From the NCBI GenBank assembly GCA_958295925.1, contig CATQHL010000001.1:588676-652675 (forward strand): a stretch of 64,000 bases of DNA, read 5' to 3'. Shown here one piece after another: positions 48,780 through 57,837 of this stretch. Numbering within the stretch: the first letter of the stretch is position 1; every line of letters begins with the position of its first letter. Made by a program: the position numbers and the translations under genes. Source of the DNA: an uncultured Acidimicrobiales bacterium. Lineage in GTDB: Bacteria > Actinomycetota > Acidimicrobiia > Acidimicrobiales > CATQHL01. The notes under the pieces are model-generated. The model saw only the letters and a program-made list of their open reading frames with translations. It was not told where the DNA came from and ran no database searches.

Positions 48780-51227
48780 ATGCGCCCCGCAAAAGTGATG
48801 TCCACCCGGGCGGGACGATTGGCGTTGTGCCTCGGGGTTCTAGCGTTTTCCTGCGCCGGCGGGGAGACTGCCTCGCCGCAGCCAGACCCGCCGCCTCCGG
48901 GCGCCACATCGGTGGGGAGCGCTCCGCCTGCGGGGACTGCCACCACCGTTGCGGCGCCCACCACGGCCGCGGAGCCGACTAGTCCACCTCCCACCACAGA
49001 GGCGACGCCGGAGACGCTGGCCGCGGCGCCGCCCGCGCCCAGCACGACCACCTCCCAGGCGCCCCCAGGCGCTCCCACCACTTCCGTGCCCCCGGCCGCC
49101 CCCACAACGACCACCACCACTTCCACGACTACGACCACGACTACGACGCCGGCGGCCGTGCCGCCGGCTGTTGCTGTTGTCGAGTTTGAGGGTTTGAGTG
49201 TTTTGACTGAGGTTTCGGGTTCTGTTGACCACAATTTGGGTAGGAGGGTTCCTTTACAGGAGACTGTGGTGCTGCGCTCCTGGCTGCGCCCGGAGGAGCG
49301 GATCGCCGTGCTTGAAGCCCCGGGGGAGGGGCTGGGCTACGTGTCGGTGAGCGCGGGGTGGAGCTACACCTGCGGACTCCTCGGAAACGGCGAAGCGGAG
49401 TGCTGGAACGTGGGCGAAACGAAAGGCAAAGACGAGGTCAACTTCATGCTCCCCCGCACGAGCGGCGGCGGCTTCTACAAAGGGCAGGCGCTCCAGGACG
49501 CGTGGGACGACTCGCCGGCTGCGGCCGAACCCCCGGGGGGGCCGTTCACAGCCGTGCAGGCGGGCTTCGAGTACGCCTGCGGCATCCGCCCCGGCGGGGC
49601 GCTGGAATGCTGGGGAAGGAACCGCATCATGCTCGAAAACATCCCGGAAGGGGAATTCGCCTCACTCGACCTCGGCATCGAACACGCCTGCGGCATCCGC
49701 GTCGACGGCGTAGCCGAGTGCTGGGGCTGGTCAGGCCGCCGCAGAGGGGCAGCCTCACCCCCACGCGGGCAGTTCACCGACATAGCCGCCGCGAACGGCT
49801 TCGCCTGCGGCATCCGCCCCGGCGGGGCGGTGGAGTGCTGGGGAGGCGGGTTCAACAAAATGCTCGAACACACTGAAAAAGCGTCCCCGCCGGCGGGCAC
49901 ATTCGAATCCATCACCAACGGGAAAGCCGGGGGCGCCATCCACCTCTGCGGCCTGCGGCCAGGCGGGGAAGCCGCCTGCTGGGGCGACTTCACCCCCACC
50001 GAGGAGCGGCCCGCCCACTACACCCCGCCGCCCGGGGAGTTCACCTTCATAAGCCCGGGCCGCGGCGTCTACACCTGCGGGCTAAGGCCCGGCGGCGAGA
50101 CGGAGTGCTGGGGCCAAAGCAGATTATGGGATGAACCCGCGCCAGCCCCTGAATTGAAGTTCACAGTGGTCCGCCTCTTGAACGACTGGGCGTGCGGTGT
50201 CACCGAAGAGGTGCAGCAAATCTGCTGGCAAATCACCGACAGCAGCGAACTGCACCGCACGGAAGGCGAAAACGTCGAGGACATGACTCGTGCCGGCTGG
50301 CACGGCTGCGATCATCTCATCGACGGCGCCGTCAACTGCTTCTTCGCCCCCTCTTACGGGGTGGACGAACAAGGCAACAAAGTCCTGGAACACGGGAACG
50401 TGTTCGGCGAGGCCTCCCCGCCCCCAGGGGCGTTCGAGGAGGTCGCAGCCGGGATCGAATTCACCTGCGGCCTCCGCGCCGAGGGCAGGGTTGAGTGCTG
50501 GGGAAGGGACAACCTGGGGCAGTCCTCCCCGCCCGGGGGCGACTACACCGACATCAGCGTGACCACCGACTACGCCTGCGGGCTGCGCGCCGACGGCGGC
50601 GTGACCTGCTGGGGCGCGAGGCAGAGCCTCAGCAAAGCCGTCGCCCCCAACGACGAACTCGCGTCCGTGAGCGCAGGCTGGGGCGGACACGAACAAAGGC
50701 TCGAAACAGGCAACCTCTGGGTATACGGCGACTTCGGGTTCTCCTGCGGGCTGCGGACAAACAACACCATCAAATGCTGGGGCGACACACGCGACTTCGC
50801 TTACCCCCTGGAGGAGGACGCCCCCCCGGAAGGTGAATTCACCCAGGTAGCGGTCGGGAAGGCGTTCGCCTGCGGCCTGCCGCCCGACGGCGTCCCCATC
50901 TGCTGGGGAAGGAACCACCTGTTCGAAAAGGAAACCTACCTGGGCGACGTCGCATACTGGAAAGGCGGCACCGCCGGCGGGACGTTCAAGAACATCACCG
51001 CAGGCGAACTACACGCCTGCGGCCTCCGCGCAGGAGGCGAAATAGCATGCTGGAGATACAGGGAATTCAACGACGAAGGCAGACCAAGCCTCCCCTACTA
51101 CCTCAACGGCCCATACACCACAATCGACTCCGGCTACAAACACGTCTGCGCAACCCACCAAAACGGCGACACCCACTGCTGGAACACCCAAGGAAACGAA
51201 ACCACAATCACGCACACCACCAACTAG
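48780..51227 (+). CDS. RCC1-repeat lipoprotein D (14 repeats)
   Basis: The 815-residue product starts at ATG 48780 (MRPAKVMSTRAGRLALCLGVLAFSC); ATG 48798 is an alternative and no ribosome-binding site decides. It is predicted to be lipidated at the Cys of AFSC, with a Pro/Thr linker and then 14 repeats with one C-x9-C pair each. It is almost the same as lipoprotein C over repeats 1-6 and 9-14. Repeats 7-8 (about 50150-50400) differ at many positions. It ends in the same THTTN tail and 15-bp repeat array. Confidence 0.84.
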   Translation: MRPAKVMSTRAGRLALCLGVLAFSCAGGETASPQPDPPPPGATSVGSAPPAGTATTVAAPTTAAEPTSPPPTTEATPETLAAAPPAPSTTTSQAPPGAPTTSVPPAAPTTTTTTSTTTTTTTTPAAVPPAVAVVEFEGLSVLTEVSGSVDHNLGRRVPLQETVVLRSWLRPEERIAVLEAPGEGLGYVSVSAGWSYTCGLLGNGEAECWNVGETKGKDEVNFMLPRTSGGGFYKGQALQDAWDDSPAAAEPPGGPFTAVQAGFEYACGIRPGGALECWGRNRIMLENIPEGEFASLDLGIEHACGIRVDGVAECWGWSGRRRGAASPPRGQFTDIAAANGFACGIRPGGAVECWGGGFNKMLEHTEKASPPAGTFESITNGKAGGAIHLCGLRPGGEAACWGDFTPTEERPAHYTPPPGEFTFISPGRGVYTCGLRPGGETECWGQSRLWDEPAPAPELKFTVVRLLNDWACGVTEEVQQICWQITDSSELHRTEGENVEDMTRAGWHGCDHLIDGAVNCFFAPSYGVDEQGNKVLEHGNVFGEASPPPGAFEEVAAGIEFTCGLRAEGRVECWGRDNLGQSSPPGGDYTDISVTTDYACGLRADGGVTCWGARQSLSKAVAPNDELASVSAGWGGHEQRLETGNLWVYGDFGFSCGLRTNNTIKCWGDTRDFAYPLEEDAPPEGEFTQVAVGKAFACGLPPDGVPICWGRNHLFEKETYLGDVAYWKGGTAGGTFKNITAGELHACGLRAGGEIACWRYREFNDEGRPSLPYYLNGPYTTIDSGYKHVCATHQNGDTHCWNTQGNETTITHTTN

Positions 51228-51355
51228 CCAACCACCAACTAGCCAACCACCAACTAGCCAACCACCGGCTAGCCAACCACCAACTAGCCAACCACCGGCT
51301 AGCCAACCACCAACTAGCCAACCACCGGCTAGCCAACCACCGACTAGCCAACCAC
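51219..51355 (+). repeat. 15-bp tandem repeat, 9 units, after lipoprotein D
   Basis: CTAGC recurs at 51224 and then every 15 bases to 51344. It has one more unit than the array after lipoprotein C. The first TAG is the stop codon of lipoprotein D. Confidence 0.92.
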
Positions 51356-51432
51356 CACACCAACCATCGGCTAGCTGACCTCTTGCCGGGATCACGGGTC
51401 GCCGCGTCACGTGACGGGGCGCTCGTGTCTTC

Positions 51433-53994
51433 ATGCGCCCCGCAAAAGTGATGTCCACCCGGGCGGGACGATTGGCGTTGTGCCTCGGGGTTCTCGCGTT
51501 TTCCTGCGCCGGCGGGGAGGCCGCCTCGCCGCAGCCAGGCCCGCCGCCTCCGGTTAGCGCCACATCGGGGGTGAGCGCTCCGCCTGCAGGGACTACCACC
51601 ACCGCTGCGGCGCCCACAGCGGCCGCGGAGCCGACTAGCCCACCTCCCACCGTTGAGACCTCCTCAGCGGCCGCGGGGCAGGCAGGCCCGCCCCCCACCA
51701 CCGAGGAGACGCTGGCCGCGGCGCCGCCCGCGCCCAGCACGACCACCTCCCAGGCGCCCCCAGGCGACCCCACCACGGCCGCGACGACTACGACTACAAC
51801 TGCTGAGTCTGCTGCTACCCCGTGGGAGCGCATAGTGGGGATGTCCTTGAACAGGGATCCTGATCAGCCACCCGCCGAGTTCTGGCAGGCGCTGTCGGAC
51901 GAGATCCAGGAAATCCTCTCAACCACCGAAGTCACCACGACCTCCGCGGAGCAGCCAATAACCGGGGACTCAATCCCCGTCACCGCCTCAGGATCAGCGG
52001 ACTACAAGGCGCGCCGACGCGTGGAGCTGCACGAGACGCAGGCGCTGCGTTCCTGGCTGCGCACAGAGGAGCGGATCGCGGTGCTGGAAGCCCCGGGGGA
52101 GGGGCTGGGCTACGTGTCGGTGAGCGCGGGGTGGAGCTACACCTGCGGACTCCTCGGAAACGGCGAAGCGGTGTGCTGGAACGTGGGCGAAACGAAAGGC
52201 AAAGACGAGGTCAACTTCATGCTCTCCCACACGAGCGGCGGCTTCTTCAACGGGCAGGCGCTCCAGGACGCGTGGGACGACTCGCCCGCTGCGGCCGAAC
52301 CCCCGGGGGGTCCGTTCACAGCCGTGCAGGCGGGCTTCGAGTACGCCTGCGGCATCCGCCCCGGCGGGGCGCTGGAATGCTGGGGAAGGAACCGCATCAT
52401 GCTCGAAAACATCCCGGAGGGGGAATTCGCCTCACTCGACCTCGGCGTCGAACACGCCTGCGCCATCCGCGTCGACGGCGTAGCCGAGTGCTGGGGCTGG
52501 TCAGGCCGCCGCAGAGGGGCAGCCTCACCCCCACGCGGGCAGTTCACCGACATAGCCGCCGCGAACAGCTTCGCCTGCGGCATCCGCCCCGGCGGGGCGG
52601 TGGAGTGCTGGGGAGGCGGGTTCAACAAAATATTCGAACACACTGAAAAAGCGTCCCCGCCGGCGGGCACACTCGAATCCATCACCAACGGGAAAACCGG
52701 GGGCGCTAGCCACCTCTGCGGCCTGCGGCCAGGCGGGGAAGCCGCCTGCTGGGGCGGCTTCACCCCCACCGAGGAACAACCCGCCTACTACACCCCACCG
52801 CCCGGGGAGTTCACCTTCATAAGCCCAGGAACTGTCTACACATGCGGCATTCGCCCCGACAAGAAAACGGAATGCTGGGGCAAAAGTAAATACTTTCCCG
52901 AAGCAGGGGACGCCCCGGACATCGAATTCGCAATAGTCCGGGTTTGGGCGGATGGGTATGACAACTTGGCTTGTGGTGTGACGAGCGGGGGGGAGGAATT
53001 CTGCTGGGAGATTACTGACGGCAGCAACACATACAAACAGGACTACAGCAACGTGGCAGACACCACCATCTCATACAGCCATGGCTGCAAACTGCTTACA
53101 GACAAAAGCGTCGGCTGCAATTTCATGGTTACCTGGGCTGACGAGGAAACAATCGAATTCGGGAACCTGTTCGGCGAGGCCTCCCCGCCCCCAGGGGCGT
53201 TCGAGGAGGTCGCAGCCGGGGTGGTCTTCACCTGCGGCCTCCGCGCCGAGGGCAGGGTTGAGTGCTGGGGAAGGGACAACCAGGGGCAGTCCTCCCCGCC
53301 CGGGGGCGACTACACCGACATCAGCGTGACCAACGACTACGCCTGCGGGCTGCGCGCCGACGGCGGCGTAACCTGCTGGGGCGCGAGGCAGAGCCTCAGC
53401 AAAGCCGTCGCCCCCAACGACGAACTCGCGTCCGTGAGCGCAGGCTGGGGCGGACACGAACCATGGCTCGACAGCGGCAACCTCTGGGTATACGGCGACT
53501 TCGGGTTCTCCTGCGGGCTGCGGACAAACAACACCATCAAATGCTGGGGCGACACACACGACAGTTCGCACCCCCTGCTGGAGGACGCCCCCCCTGAAGG
53601 TGAATTCACCCAGGTAGCGGTCGGGAAGGCGTTCGCCTGCGGCCTGCCGCCCGACGGCGTCCCCATCTGCTGGGGAAGGAACCACCTGTTCGAAAAGGAA
53701 ACCTACCTGGGCGACGTCGCATACTGGAAAGGCGGCACCGCCGGCGGGACGTTCAAGAACATCACCGCAGGCGAACTACACGCCTGCGGCCTCCGCGCAG
53801 GAGGCGAAATAGCATGCTGGAGATACAGGGAATTCAACGACGAAGGCAGACCAAGCCTCCCCTACTACCTCAACGGCCCATACACCACAATCGACTCCGG
53901 CTACAAACACGTCTGCGCAACCCACCAAAACGGCGACACCCACTGCTGGAACACCCAAGGAAACGAAACCACAATCACGCACACCACCAACTAG
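51433..53994 (+). CDS. RCC1-repeat lipoprotein E (14 repeats, distinct linker)
   Basis: The 853-residue product has the same leader as lipoprotein D (MRPAKVMSTRAGRLALC...AFSC), a longer Pro/Thr/Ala linker, and a unique segment (about 51800-52020, 'WERIVGMSLNRDPDQPPAEFW') replacing the 'VVEFEGLSVLTE' part of C and D. Fourteen Cys-paired RCC1 repeats follow. Repeats 6-8 (about 52840-53170) are strongly diverged from C and D, while flanking repeats are nearly identical, giving a mosaic appearance. The end is the same THTTN tail with a short three-unit 15-bp array. Confidence 0.84.
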   Translation: MRPAKVMSTRAGRLALCLGVLAFSCAGGEAASPQPGPPPPVSATSGVSAPPAGTTTTAAAPTAAAEPTSPPPTVETSSAAAGQAGPPPTTEETLAAAPPAPSTTTSQAPPGDPTTAATTTTTTAESAATPWERIVGMSLNRDPDQPPAEFWQALSDEIQEILSTTEVTTTSAEQPITGDSIPVTASGSADYKARRRVELHETQALRSWLRTEERIAVLEAPGEGLGYVSVSAGWSYTCGLLGNGEAVCWNVGETKGKDEVNFMLSHTSGGFFNGQALQDAWDDSPAAAEPPGGPFTAVQAGFEYACGIRPGGALECWGRNRIMLENIPEGEFASLDLGVEHACAIRVDGVAECWGWSGRRRGAASPPRGQFTDIAAANSFACGIRPGGAVECWGGGFNKIFEHTEKASPPAGTLESITNGKTGGASHLCGLRPGGEAACWGGFTPTEEQPAYYTPPPGEFTFISPGTVYTCGIRPDKKTECWGKSKYFPEAGDAPDIEFAIVRVWADGYDNLACGVTSGGEEFCWEITDGSNTYKQDYSNVADTTISYSHGCKLLTDKSVGCNFMVTWADEETIEFGNLFGEASPPPGAFEEVAAGVVFTCGLRAEGRVECWGRDNQGQSSPPGGDYTDISVTNDYACGLRADGGVTCWGARQSLSKAVAPNDELASVSAGWGGHEPWLDSGNLWVYGDFGFSCGLRTNNTIKCWGDTHDSSHPLLEDAPPEGEFTQVAVGKAFACGLPPDGVPICWGRNHLFEKETYLGDVAYWKGGTAGGTFKNITAGELHACGLRAGGEIACWRYREFNDEGRPSLPYYLNGPYTTIDSGYKHVCATHQNGDTHCWNTQGNETTITHTTN

Positions 53995-54027
53995 CCAACC
54001 ACCGGCTAGCCAACCAACCACTAGCCC
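53983..54027 (+). repeat. 15-bp tandem repeat, 3 units, after lipoprotein E
   Basis: CTAGC occurs at 53991, 54006 and 54021, the last in a degenerate unit. The following bases to 54182 hold no recognisable gene and lead to the convergent dapB end. Confidence 0.8.
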
Positions 54028-54182
54028 CAGCACCCACCAATATCTCAGCTAAATCAACAGATTCGCCCCTCAAAGACGGACAATTACAAGAAATTTCAGA
54101 GGTTGCTTAAAGACGCTCAAGCTGTTCAAGTAAATAAGCGCCTGCCCGAACTCGCTTAAGCAGGGCACGGCGAGAGCGTCTT

Positions 54183-54965
54183 CTACAACCCAAGCAAAGG
54201 CTCAAGGCCCACGGTGAGGCCCGGGCGCTCGCTCACGGCCTTTACCGCCAGCATCACGCCGGGCATGAAACACTGCCTGTCGTAGGAGTCCTGCCTGATG
54301 GTCAAGGACTGGCCCTTGGCACCCAGAATCACCTCCTGATGCGCCATCAGCCCTGCCAGGCGCACGGAGTGGACTCGTATCCCCCCAGGCCCCTTCCCGC
54401 CGCGCGCCCCTGGCAGCACCTCGTTGCGCGTAGGGTCGGGGTTCCACTCTTTCGAGGACTCGGCAATGCGCTCTGCCGTCATCAAAGCGGTGCCAGAGGG
54501 GGCGTCCACTTTGGCGTCGTGGTGAAGCTCAATCACCTCCGCCGAGTCGAAGAAGGGTGCTGCGAGTTCCGCGAAACGCATCGCAAGCACCGCAGATATT
54601 GCGAAGTTGGGGGCGACGATGCAGTTGCTTCGCTGAAAGTCTGCCCTGGCGCGCTGAAGGTCGGCGACCGACAATCCGGTGGTTCCCACCACTGCGTGAA
54701 TGCCGGAGGAGGCCAGGAATCGCAGATTCTCCCTGGCCGCCACGGCGACCGTGAAATCCACCGCCACCTCCACCTCTGCTTCGAGGAGGACTTCGGGAGA
54801 TTCCGAAATCAACAAGCCGTCCAGCTTTGGAAAAGGGGCGTGGCCGACTTCAGCCACGTCCGGGTCAACGGCCGCAACCAAACTCAGGCCGGGTTCTGAT
54901 TTCACGGCAGCGCAGACGGTCAAGCCCATTCGACCTGCAGCGCCCAGCACCCCCACCTTGATCAT
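54183..54965 (-). CDS. dapB: 4-hydroxy-tetrahydrodipicolinate reductase
   Basis: The 260-residue product has the NAD(P)-binding GAAGRMG at residues 9-15, 'GTTGLS', and the catalytic/substrate motif 'ELHHDAKVDAPSGTA' expected of DapB. It reduces the DapA product in diaminopimelate/lysine synthesis. The ATG at 54965 lies in a duplicated 24-bp segment. It converges with the RCC1 array and is followed upstream by pnp on the same strand. Confidence 0.95.
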   Translation of the reverse strand: MIKVGVLGAAGRMGLTVCAAVKSEPGLSLVAAVDPDVAEVGHAPFPKLDGLLISESPEVLLEAEVEVAVDFTVAVAARENLRFLASSGIHAVVGTTGLSVADLQRARADFQRSNCIVAPNFAISAVLAMRFAELAAPFFDSAEVIELHHDAKVDAPSGTALMTAERIAESSKEWNPDPTRNEVLPGARGGKGPGGIRVHSVRLAGLMAHQEVILGAKGQSLTIRQDSYDRQCFMPGVMLAVKAVSERPGLTVGLEPLLGL

Positions 54966-54990
54966 GCGCCCAGCACCCCCACCTTGATCA
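54941..54990. repeat. 24-bp duplication at the dapB start
   Basis: The same 24 bases occur at 54941-54964 (first dapB codons) and 54967-54990 (leader). The period is 26, so the upstream copy is out of frame with dapB. Confidence 0.85.
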
Positions 54991-55056
54991 GGCTGATTTC
55001 GGGTCTACCGGAATCATCGCTCTCTATTATTCACTAGGCGCAGGCGCATCGTCGCC

Positions 55057-57672
55057 CTAGCGCCCGCGGGGCTGCCTGTAGTCCTGCTCGGGAGCATCGG
55101 AGGGGCCCAGGTCTCCGAACTTGGCAGTCGCCTCTCGGTCAAATTCGTCTGCAAATGAGACTTGCCTCACCGACGAGTGTCCCCTTTCACCGCGTTCACC
55201 CGATCCTCTTTCTCCACTGCGGCCACCCCGATCGCCGCCGCGGCCTCCGCCACGGCCACCCCGATCGCCGCCGTGACCGCCGCCACTGCGGCCACCCCGA
55301 TCGCCGCCGCCACGGCCACCCCGGTCTCCGCCGCCACGGCCACCCCGGTCTCCGCCGCCACGGCCACCCCGATCTCCGCCGCCACGGCCACCCCGATCTC
55401 CGTTCTGGCGCCTGGGTCTTCTGGAGTCGTCCCGCGCCCGGTCGCTCTTCGCATCAGGGCGCGCCCTGTCCGAACCTCCGATGTCATCGGAGGGCTCGTC
55501 GTCGCCCGCCAGCTGGAGGCTGATGCGATCGTTGTCGTCTATCGAATCGACCTGAACAGTGAGCACGTCGCCCATTGAGAGCACCTCTTCGACTCGGTCG
55601 AGTCGCTTGCCTCGACCGATCTTGGAGATGTGAAGCAATCCGTCCCGCCCCGGAAGAATGTTCACAAACGCTCCGAAGCCGGTGATGTTTACGACTGCGC
55701 CCGTGTAGACGGCACCAAGCGTCGCGGTTGGGGGGTCGACTATCAGGCCGATGGCTTTCAAGGCCTCGCTTACAGCTGAGCGGTTGGCTGCCGCAACGGT
55801 GACCCTGCCCATTGAATCTTCCTCGTCCACCGATATCTCCACCCCGTAGTCGTCCTGGAGGCTGTTGATGGTCTTGCCCTTGGGTCCGATCACCTCACCT
55901 ATCTTGTCCTGCGGAATCTCCATGATTTCGATCTTCGGAGCGTTGGCGCTCACGTCGGATCTTGGCGAGTCGATTGCCGCCCGCATCACCGCGAGAATCT
56001 TCATCCTTGCCTCGCGAGCCTGCTCTAGCGCCGCAGCTAGCACCTCGGAAGGGATTCCGTCTATTTTTGTGTCCAGCTGAAGTGCGGTTACAAAGCTCTC
56101 GGTACCCGCAACCTTGAAGTCCATGTCCCCGAAGGCGTCCTCGGAACCCTGGATGTCCGTGAGCGTGACGTATTGGTCGTCTTTGTGCACGAGACCCATG
56201 GCTATTCCGCCCACCGGATCTTTGATCGGCACCCCTGCGTCCATCAGGGAGAGGCTGGAGGCGCACACCGAGGCCATCGACGTGGATCCATTTGAGGACA
56301 ACACGTCTGAGACCAGCCTGATCGTGTAGGGAAACTCCTCCAAGCTCGGGATGACGGGAATCAACGCCCTCTCAGCCAATGCGCCGTGGCCGATTTCGCG
56401 CCGCTTCGGGCCGCGCATGAAACCCGCCTCGCCAGTGCTGAACGGGGGGAAGTTGTAGTGGTGAAGGTATCGCTTCTTCTCTTGAGGACTGATACCGTCG
56501 ACAATCTGATCCATCCTCTGGGTTCCGAGGGTGGTCACATTGAGCACCTGGGTCTCTCCCCGCTGGAAGAGTCCTGAACCGTGCGCTGTTTCCAAAAGCC
56601 CGATTTCGGCGGAGAGCGGACGCAGGTCTTCCGCTCCTCTCCCATCGGTTCGCACACCTTCAGACAGAATCCGGTTCCGGACGATCTCCTTGGAAAGTGC
56701 CCGAATCGCTGCTTTGACCTGACCGGGGGCGGTCTCGTCATTGGCGAATCGGTCAGCCAGCGCCGCCATAATCTGCTCGCCAGCCTCGCTCTCGGCTTTC
56801 CTGCGTGCCTCCCTGTCGGGTTCGGCCAGAGCGTCTTTAAGCAGACTGCGGCCCGACTCCTCCACAGCCTCCATGATTTCCTTGCCGTAGCTCGACACCA
56901 GTTCATGCGGCATGGTGGGCTTCACCCCGGCCATGGCAATCAGCCTTCTCTGAATGCCCACCGCCTCGGAGATCCACTTCTTGGAGGCTTCCAGCCCCTG
57001 CGCCAGCACGACCTCGTCGACTTTCACCGCGCCTTGTGCGTAGCGCGTCGACGAAGACTCCCCTCCGCCGGCTTCGACCATCATCACGGCAACCTCGCCG
57101 TTCTCAAGGACGCGCCCCGCTACAACCAGGTCAAAAGTGGCTGCCTCGATTTCCGCCCAGGTCGGGTGTGGAATCCAATCTCCATCTGTTGTAAACGCAA
57201 TTCGAACGGCCCCGATTGGGCCGTTGAAGGGGATGCCGGAAATACACAACGCCACGGATGAGGCGTTTATTGCCAGGACATCGTAGGGATTCTCCTGATC
57301 TGCGCCCAAGACGAGTCCCACAACATGAACGTCGTTGCGAAATCCGCTGGGGAAGCATGGCCTCAGCGGCCTGTCGACAAGCCTGCAGGAAAGGGTGGCC
57401 GACTCGCTGGCACGGCCCTCCCTGCGAAAGAAGGACCCCGGAATTTTCCCGGCTGCATACATTCGCTCTTCGATGTCCACGGTAAGAGGGAAGTAGTCCA
57501 CTCCTGAGCGAACCTCGTCGGAGGCGGTTGCGGTCACCAGAATCTCGGTCTTTCCCAGCCGCCCCAGCACCGAGCCTGCCGCCTGGGGAGCAAGCCGACC
57601 GGTCTCCAGGCTCATCTTCCTGTCTGCGCTGGCCCCAGCGATGTTTACGGAAACGTTTATTGCTTCATTCAT
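55057..57672 (-). CDS. pnp: Polynucleotide phosphorylase with RGG-rich tail
   Basis: The 871-residue product has two RNase PH-like cores, a KH domain with the GPKG loop ('IGEVIGPKGKTIN'), an S1 domain ('GAVVNITGFGAFVNI'), and then about 120 residues rich in Asp/Arg/Gly with repeated DRGGRGGG units (coding region about 55190-55400). It degrades RNA 3'-5' by phosphorolysis. The RGG tail is longer than in most homologues and is encoded by short direct repeats. The ATG at 57672 begins MNEAINVSV. rpsO lies upstream, the usual order. Confidence 0.95.
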   Translation of the reverse strand: MNEAINVSVNIAGASADRKMSLETGRLAPQAAGSVLGRLGKTEILVTATASDEVRSGVDYFPLTVDIEERMYAAGKIPGSFFRREGRASESATLSCRLVDRPLRPCFPSGFRNDVHVVGLVLGADQENPYDVLAINASSVALCISGIPFNGPIGAVRIAFTTDGDWIPHPTWAEIEAATFDLVVAGRVLENGEVAVMMVEAGGGESSSTRYAQGAVKVDEVVLAQGLEASKKWISEAVGIQRRLIAMAGVKPTMPHELVSSYGKEIMEAVEESGRSLLKDALAEPDREARRKAESEAGEQIMAALADRFANDETAPGQVKAAIRALSKEIVRNRILSEGVRTDGRGAEDLRPLSAEIGLLETAHGSGLFQRGETQVLNVTTLGTQRMDQIVDGISPQEKKRYLHHYNFPPFSTGEAGFMRGPKRREIGHGALAERALIPVIPSLEEFPYTIRLVSDVLSSNGSTSMASVCASSLSLMDAGVPIKDPVGGIAMGLVHKDDQYVTLTDIQGSEDAFGDMDFKVAGTESFVTALQLDTKIDGIPSEVLAAALEQAREARMKILAVMRAAIDSPRSDVSANAPKIEIMEIPQDKIGEVIGPKGKTINSLQDDYGVEISVDEEDSMGRVTVAAANRSAVSEALKAIGLIVDPPTATLGAVYTGAVVNITGFGAFVNILPGRDGLLHISKIGRGKRLDRVEEVLSMGDVLTVQVDSIDDNDRISLQLAGDDEPSDDIGGSDRARPDAKSDRARDDSRRPRRQNGDRGGRGGGDRGGRGGGDRGGRGGGDRGGRGGGDRGGRSGGGHGGDRGGRGGGRGGDRGGRSGERGSGERGERGHSSVRQVSFADEFDREATAKFGDLGPSDAPEQDYRQPRGR

Positions 57673-57837
57673 GTTTTTCTCTCAATCTTTGACGATGGCG
57701 GGGAGAACCGCCCTTTAACGAAGTGCTCCGATGCTGCGAGTCGGCATTCGGACAGCCGCGACTTGGCTCAAGTCCAATGAGTTGGCTGGATCTATGCCGA
57801 TGCGCAACGTGGCGGCGCCTCCGCTGCGATTTCTGTT

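Larger units (their letters stand above)
46172..53994 (+). repeat. Three-copy tandem gene array, unit about 2.65 kb
   Basis: Lipoproteins C, D and E plus their spacers are direct repeats; the D and E starts are 2653 bases apart. The spacers 48590-48779 and 51228-51432 are almost identical apart from one extra 15-bp unit. High identity implies recent unequal exchange or gene conversion. Confidence 0.88.

Noticed and set aside
48596..48798. Asn/His/Leu-rich repeated frame across the 15-bp arrays
   Set aside because: It is simply the out-of-frame translation of the non-coding repeats.
35817..53994. RCC1 proteins as eukaryotic-type nucleotide exchange factors acquired by transfer
   Set aside because: They are lipoproteins with a Cys pair in every repeat, a form seen in bacterial surface proteins; nothing supports a nuclear or GTPase role.
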